Of a stretch of DNA of 34,044 nucleotides, positions 29,521 to 34,044 are shown piece by piece (positions within the stretch are counted from its first letter, which is position 1; every line of letters begins with the position of its first letter). Source of the DNA: Chara braunii (taxonomy: Eukaryota > Streptophyta > Charophyceae > Charales > Characeae); NCBI GenBank assembly GCA_003427395.1, contig BFEA01000002.1, positions 7,622,922 through 7,656,965 of the forward strand. The letters run 5' to 3'. A program made the position numbers and the translations under genes. The notes under the pieces are model-generated. The model made no database searches and had not been told where the DNA came from. It saw nothing but the letters and a program-made list of their open reading frames with translations.

Positions 29521-30775
29521 TTCAATAACTCCAATTATCCTGAGGGAAAGCTTCGGAGCTGCTACTGGGTGATTCAGCAAGTCGTTTGCTGCCTATACCC
29601 AAGTCCGACGAACGGAGTGCAGAATGGATATCATTGTGGGCCTTCTCCACAACCTCCTCCGGCCCGCTTCCCTCAAGCAAAGCCCGCCACCCCCCTCGAC
29701 CCTGCAGCGAACAAGTCCCACTCTGGCTTCTAATAGGAAACCGCAGAGCCGCAGGCACGGGTCCGCCACAAGCTTAAGCGTGGGCCTCGGGGAGGCGGGT
29801 CCCATGTGGCTGGCCCTTGCAGTCCGTGGTCTGCCCCGGTGCATGGCCCACCATCTTTCTCATCCTGACGGGCACACACACACTTAAACTACTCACAACA
29901 GACCGTGGGCGACTGGTCGGGCACCCACAACGGGGCCTCGCTACCCAAGTCCCCTCGCCTCGTGGGCCAATCACCCATGTTTGCATGCACGTTGGACTCC
30001 TCGGTCCATGTTTCAAATCGGTCAGGACAAAGAAATTTCGCCAGCGTCCCGAACATGCAAGGGACCCGTAGGTCAGCCAAAGGAGGCGCTCGCTCAAGGT
30101 CCTCGACAAACGTGGCGGCCTCTAAATTCGGCGTCTCGCCTGAGTCAAAGAGCACCGGAGCAAAATAATAAAAGTATTTAGAAACTTTTAATCGTTAGAA
30201 TACGACGAACGGGGGGAAAAGAAACCGCTAGTACCGTTCTGACGCCGCCGACAGCAAAGCCAAGGGGGATAGCCCCGCCGAGCCCTCAATCCCTCGGTCT
30301 CTCCACACCGTTCCAATATTCCTACGTCGTTGCCCCTGACCTCGATCCCAGAATCTCTTTGATGAAAGTCTAACGTTATAACCAATAGTACTAGGCCCAA
30401 AGCTGGGTCCAGTTTTGACGAACACCTAAATAAACGGATACTGTGCGATGAGTAGATCTCCCGAAACGTTTCCAAAATCACATTGTTGTCAACGTTGTCC
30501 CCCGCACGTACGCACTAGTCACAAGCAAATGCACCAATCCAGAGACATAATCTTTCCAATCCTAGTTCAATGAGAAATAAACAAACCCGGTCGGCGATCA
30601 CACCGGTTCTTCAATCATCAACAGTTAAAATCACGCACGCCTCAAGCATGCGCACCCACACACTCTCTGATATAGTCAATCACCCAATCAATGCAAACCA
30701 AGATTACAAATGCGCCTTGCGCAGTATGCCTAAACTTAAGACCAAACTTATTTTCTGTCGCTTGCAAAAACCAGG
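29521..30775. other. Stretch with protein-like minus-strand frames, no recognised gene
   Basis: On the minus strand two segments have convincing amino-acid composition. One runs from about 30197 to 29889 (including VLFDSGETPNLEAATFVEDL); the other ends at 29522 (including EEVVEKAHNDIHSALR). They lie in different frames with about 100-130 bases between them, so could be exons or fragments of a decayed gene. No family is recognised and no start is clear. Confidence 0.25.
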
Positions 30776-30801
30776 GCGGATACCCTTGTAAGGGTATTCG
30801 C
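30776..30801 (+). repeat. Conserved 12-bp hairpin, copy 1
   Basis: GCGGATACCCTT, loop GT, AAGGGTATTCGC: a 12-bp stem with one G.T pair, followed two bases later by CCGACAATG. The same loop, inner stem and trailing motif recur at 32065-32090 with changed outer stem bases that still pair. Confidence 0.75.
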
Positions 30802-32064
30802 ACCGACAATGCGACTCGATTCGTTTGCACCCATGCAAGTGCATTTTAATGCGCTCGCCCTTGACGTCCACAACCTCAAGGGTTCTCCTCATCGCTCTCC
30901 TCACCGCTCCCACACTCCATCCCCTACCAACTCTCAGTCTGGTTCCCCACAACTTCAAACACGGAGACGTGGTAGTTCCTCCTCACCCGCGAGTCAGGCC
31001 TAACACTTCCCTTTCGTAGTGGCAAGTGTCGTTGCCGCTTAGACCACCTCGTTTGTTGCTGCACCTTTATCTGCCCCCGCCGCCCCTGCTGCTTCGGCCA
31101 TTGCCGTAGGTACTGCCACCCAGATATTAGTATCTCGCCACGTAGTCTCATCTACCAATCTCGGTGTTGCTTCCCAACTTTCCGCACTGGTCACGACATT
31201 ATGGCTCGGAGTTCAATAACCTCCCCGCCTCCTCAGTCCCACCGCAGGGCTCCCTACAGTTCGCCACTCCCCCCCCCACTAGGGTACCCTCTCCAACTCC
31301 TCCACCTTTGACCCCGTGCATCCAGCGAGTGGCTACCTTGCAGGCCACCATGGCGCAAATACAGGCGGAGATACTCACCTTGAGACAGCCTCACCTTTCA
31401 CAGGCTGCTTACCCTTTATCTTCCTTCACAACCCCTCCCATTTCGGTCTTGCAGGCTCACTTCCCTTGACCTGCTCCTCTGCCTCTACCCTCCTTCCTTG
31501 CCACTCCGTCACAACTGTGTGTCTACGGTGTGATACCTACTGGGCTAGCTCCTATCATGAAAACTATAACTGCACTCCTTCTATTTGAAGGGTTGCGGCC
31601 CAGTAGGCCGTTTGAAGGCTCAATCCTGCCTCACCCATTCTTCGCTACCAACCGTCTGCCTACGGTCTGGGCAAGGACTCCATCCGCCAGGCTGAAGTGT
31701 CCGGCATACCAAACCCCTGATGTGGGATCGAGCCTCGAGGCCCCATCAATAAAAATAAAAGACGTCCAATTTTTTCCCGCGTCGCGGCTCCATTTTCTGG
31801 CGCGGTCATTCCTTTTAGCCTACCTAGATCCTGAATAAAATATGTATAACTTTAGCGTTCCCATGTTCGCGTGCCTCTGTGGCCCTGCTAGAAACTGCCA
31901 ACTACCACCATTACTTTCGGATGCTGCAAACGTCCGAACTAAGGTTCAAAATTTTTTGTCTCTCGGTCATAGGTTACGTCTGAATAAATTTATGGCAGAC
32001 ATCGGTCTCATCAAGTCTCTCAATTCAACGAAAAGTTGAACAACCTCCGATATTGAAAACCTAA
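30802..32064 (+). other. C/T-rich stretch with a long weakly open plus frame
   Basis: From 31164 to 32039 one frame has only two internal stops (31467 TGA, 31836 TAA) over about 292 codons and is rich in Pro, Ser, Leu and Thr. The C/T bias lowers the stop rate, so this is weak evidence. A glutamine-rich helix-like part (ATLQATMAQIQAEILTLRQ) is the most protein-like segment and might be a retroelement gag relic. Confidence 0.25.
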
Positions 32065-32090
32065 GCAGAGACCCTTGTAAGGGTGTCTGC
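32065..32090 (+). repeat. Conserved 12-bp hairpin, copy 2
   Basis: GCAGAGACCCTT, loop GT, AAGGGTGTCTGC: a 12-bp stem with one G-G mismatch, followed by T and CCGACAATG. It is 1289 bases after copy 1 in the same orientation. Confidence 0.75.
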
Positions 32091-33165
32091 TCCGACAATG
32101 TGTATTGCGATGTGGACGTACGAAGCACCTGCCACATAGAAGGGAGTGGGTTTCTGTTGATTGACCGGTTTTCCTCTCCTCCCTTGATCCTGCCCTGCAC
32201 TGCTCTGACAGTGTTACCCTGGTCCACGGCCCACGCCACGCGGCAGCCTCGGTTTAACTGCCGATGGCGTTGCCAGGGAGATTCGTGTTCCTAACGAAGA
32301 TTAGTCCTGGGATACGAACGTGCAGCTCGATTCCCATAACTCTCCCGCAATGCGGGTGTGCTCCCGGCTAACTTCTGGACATGGGTTCCCCCAGCCCAAC
32401 TTACACTAAGTGATGCCGCACCCGGACCCCCGCACGGACTCGATGAATCAGACATCGAGGCCTGAAAACTCTGTGTTGATGGAGCTTCCGCCACCGAGTT
32501 AGCATGGACCTAGCATGAAAGGGGCGGTGAATTTCGCTTCTCCCGGTTGTTGTTTTTTTCCTTCTGGTTTTGTCAATGGTCGGTCGGGTAGCACGTCGCT
32601 TGCAACCCCCTCAACTGAGCATAAGTTTTTGAAAACCAGGCAGAACCCGTCGTTTCGAAATAGCCTCTTTCCTTCCCTTGTGTCTCTCTTTTGCCATTGA
32701 CGATGGCCCAAATTCAAGGAATGCATCGGTACGAAACAAGAATCCCCCATTCCGCCCGAGTGATTCAACCCCACCGACCAAAAATCCTCAGCCACACCCC
32801 CAATTACTCGGATCGGCGTTCGCGGGTACAGGACGACGCGCGTGGTGTGAGGTTAGCACGTCACAGGTGTCCCTAGAGGAGCTCACAACAACCCTCAAGG
32901 ATATGCCTAGGGGTGCGTGCCCGCGGAGTTATGGTCTGCGAATCGAATGCTACCTTGAGTTATGGGACACTCAAGACCCGAAACTCGCACAAAAGGAGAC
33001 AACAGGAATATAATAAGACCCTATTAGGCATTGAGTTGGGCTATGACATGACATGTGTTTGGGGATAATATCCCTGCTTTATAAGAAAGGAGACAAAAAG
33101 AATATAAGAAACTGACATCCCATCTCACTGTTGAACACTTCATACAAAAACACTAGCAAGTCCAG
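32091..33165. other. Non-genic stretch, nothing recognised
   Basis: Mixed composition. Short frames occur on both strands, none with motifs or supporting signals. Confidence 0.5.
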
Positions 33166-33249
33166 TTGATGTAGCTCAGTGGTTAGAGCACCGGTTCAAA
33201 ATGCGCATTGTGGTATGAGGTTGTGGGTTCAAATCCGCAGCCTCACGCA
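33166..33249 (+). other. tRNA-derived SINE head
   Basis: It contains a full pol III A box (TAGCTCAGTGG), a normal D arm (GCTC/GAGC), a B box (GGTTCAAATCC) and a T arm (TGTGG/CCGCA). The 5' GTTGATG has no complementary 3' acceptor strand, so this is not a functional tRNA. A 17-base poly-A at 33720-33736 may be the tail of the same element, which would then be about 570 bp; clear target duplications were not found. Confidence 0.65.
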
Positions 33250-34044
33250 TGGACACCGGCAGGGCGTTAGAATGATCCTTTTTCGAGGATGGGCAGGGTG
33301 ACGGGAGGAGGCCCCACTGGTGCCCCCCAGTGGCTCCCCCCGGATCCCTGACCAGACAAAAGGTAGAAGAAGGAGAGGGGGACCAGCTGATTTTTCAAAG
33401 ATGGCAGGCATTTTCCAGTCATTTCCCAGTTTCTTTTTTGGAGGAACTAGGGTGTAGCCGCAGGTATCTGGAAGAGGTTCCCCTCCCTTCTTTTTTCTTT
33501 TCAATGTCCTGCTCAGTCAATCCCCTGGATCTCAGGGTAATCAATGCTGGCAGGAACTTCCTACATTGTTTTCTCTGATGTACTCTAATTTCAATCTGTA
33601 TATGGGACGCTGAACCCGTTTTCCAGCAGGTGATGCTCCCCACCAATAGATGGAGCCTCTCCCCAGGTGCTAGTGGTGTCTGCTCTTATCAGCACCACTA
33701 ACACTGGTGGGGGTGTTTCAAAAAAAAAAAAAAAAATAGAATGACGCACGGCTGGACACACACCCCTTGGGCTGACGCATGGTAGTTTGTTTGCGCACCA
33801 CCCAAGGGACTGTCCATAGTGTTGTATGTTGGTGTCCTAGCCTATGAGGGGTTTGCCTCATACAATTAGCAGTCAGGATGCAGGTACGGTTTTGTGGTTA
33901 GACTGCTCATGTGTGTTGGTTACCTTAGGCTCGACTTTGGGGGGCCCAAGAACCTGAGGTGGGATGGGGTCCCGTTTGGGGGGAGGGTTGGCTTGGGACA
34001 AGCTCTGCTGGAGGATATCGGTGGGGAACCTACAGTAGGGGATT
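33250..34044. other. Possible SINE body and unassigned tail
   Basis: To the poly-A at 33720-33736 this may be SINE body. It contains hairpin TAGTGGTG/CACCACTA (33671-33700). Beyond the poly-A is TATGAGG/CCTCATA (33843-33862) and then G-rich sequence to the end. No gene was seen. Confidence 0.4.

Noticed and set aside
30776-32090. Helitron 3' terminus
   Set aside because: The hairpins are suggestive, but neither is followed by CTRR and no TC start or Rep/helicase sequence was seen.
33166-33249. Functional tRNA gene
   Set aside because: The acceptor stem cannot form and the anticodon arm is irregular; only the pol III promoter boxes and the D and T arms look normal.

Overview
The window looks like a stretch of nuclear DNA from a eukaryote with a large, repeat-rich genome. 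It has long simple-sequence tracts, several tandem arrays, assembly gaps (Ns) and no bacterial gene organisation. The main feature is a decayed Ty3/gypsy LTR retrotransposon. Its primer-binding site closely resembles the initiator-methionine tRNA site common in plant gypsy elements. A streptophyte (charophyte alga or early land plant) would fit, but the sequence does not prove it.

Layout. Bases 1-2876: microsatellites, two small terminal-inverted-repeat elements and unassigned sequence. Bases 2943-15017: the retrotransposon, flanked by an unusually long direct repeat of about 66 bp. It has a short 5' LTR, PBS, gag with a CCHC knuckle, aspartic protease, reverse transcriptase, RNase H, a PHD-like zinc finger joined to integrase, three extra sense-strand ORFs after pol, and a 3' LTR of about 2.7 kb. 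That 3' LTR carries about 1.9 kb missing from the 5' LTR, including a TATA/CCAAT promoter-like region and an open 180-residue ORF. Bases 15084-19900: AT-rich noncoding DNA with three repeat arrays, one of them a seven-copy hairpin array with a conserved loop and variable but complementary stems. Bases 20090-20542: an N gap whose two edges carry the same 89 bp. Bases 20543-34044: dispersed repeats, homopolymer tracts, a cluster of perfect hairpins, a degenerate satellite of about 179 bp, a two-copy compensated hairpin and a tRNA-derived SINE head.

How the genes fit together. Gag forms the particle; protease, RT, RNase H and integrase are the usual replication enzymes. The three ORFs after pol are the unusual part. 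Pol and ORF3 overlap as ATGA, and so do ORF3 and ORF4; ORF5 overlaps ORF4 in another frame. This suggests coupled termination-reinitiation on a polycistronic RNA. This copy is dead: gag and pol are broken by frameshifts and in-frame stops, the first integrase catalytic Asp appears to be Asn, and the 5' LTR has lost its promoter-like segment. No intact host gene could be recognised with confidence.
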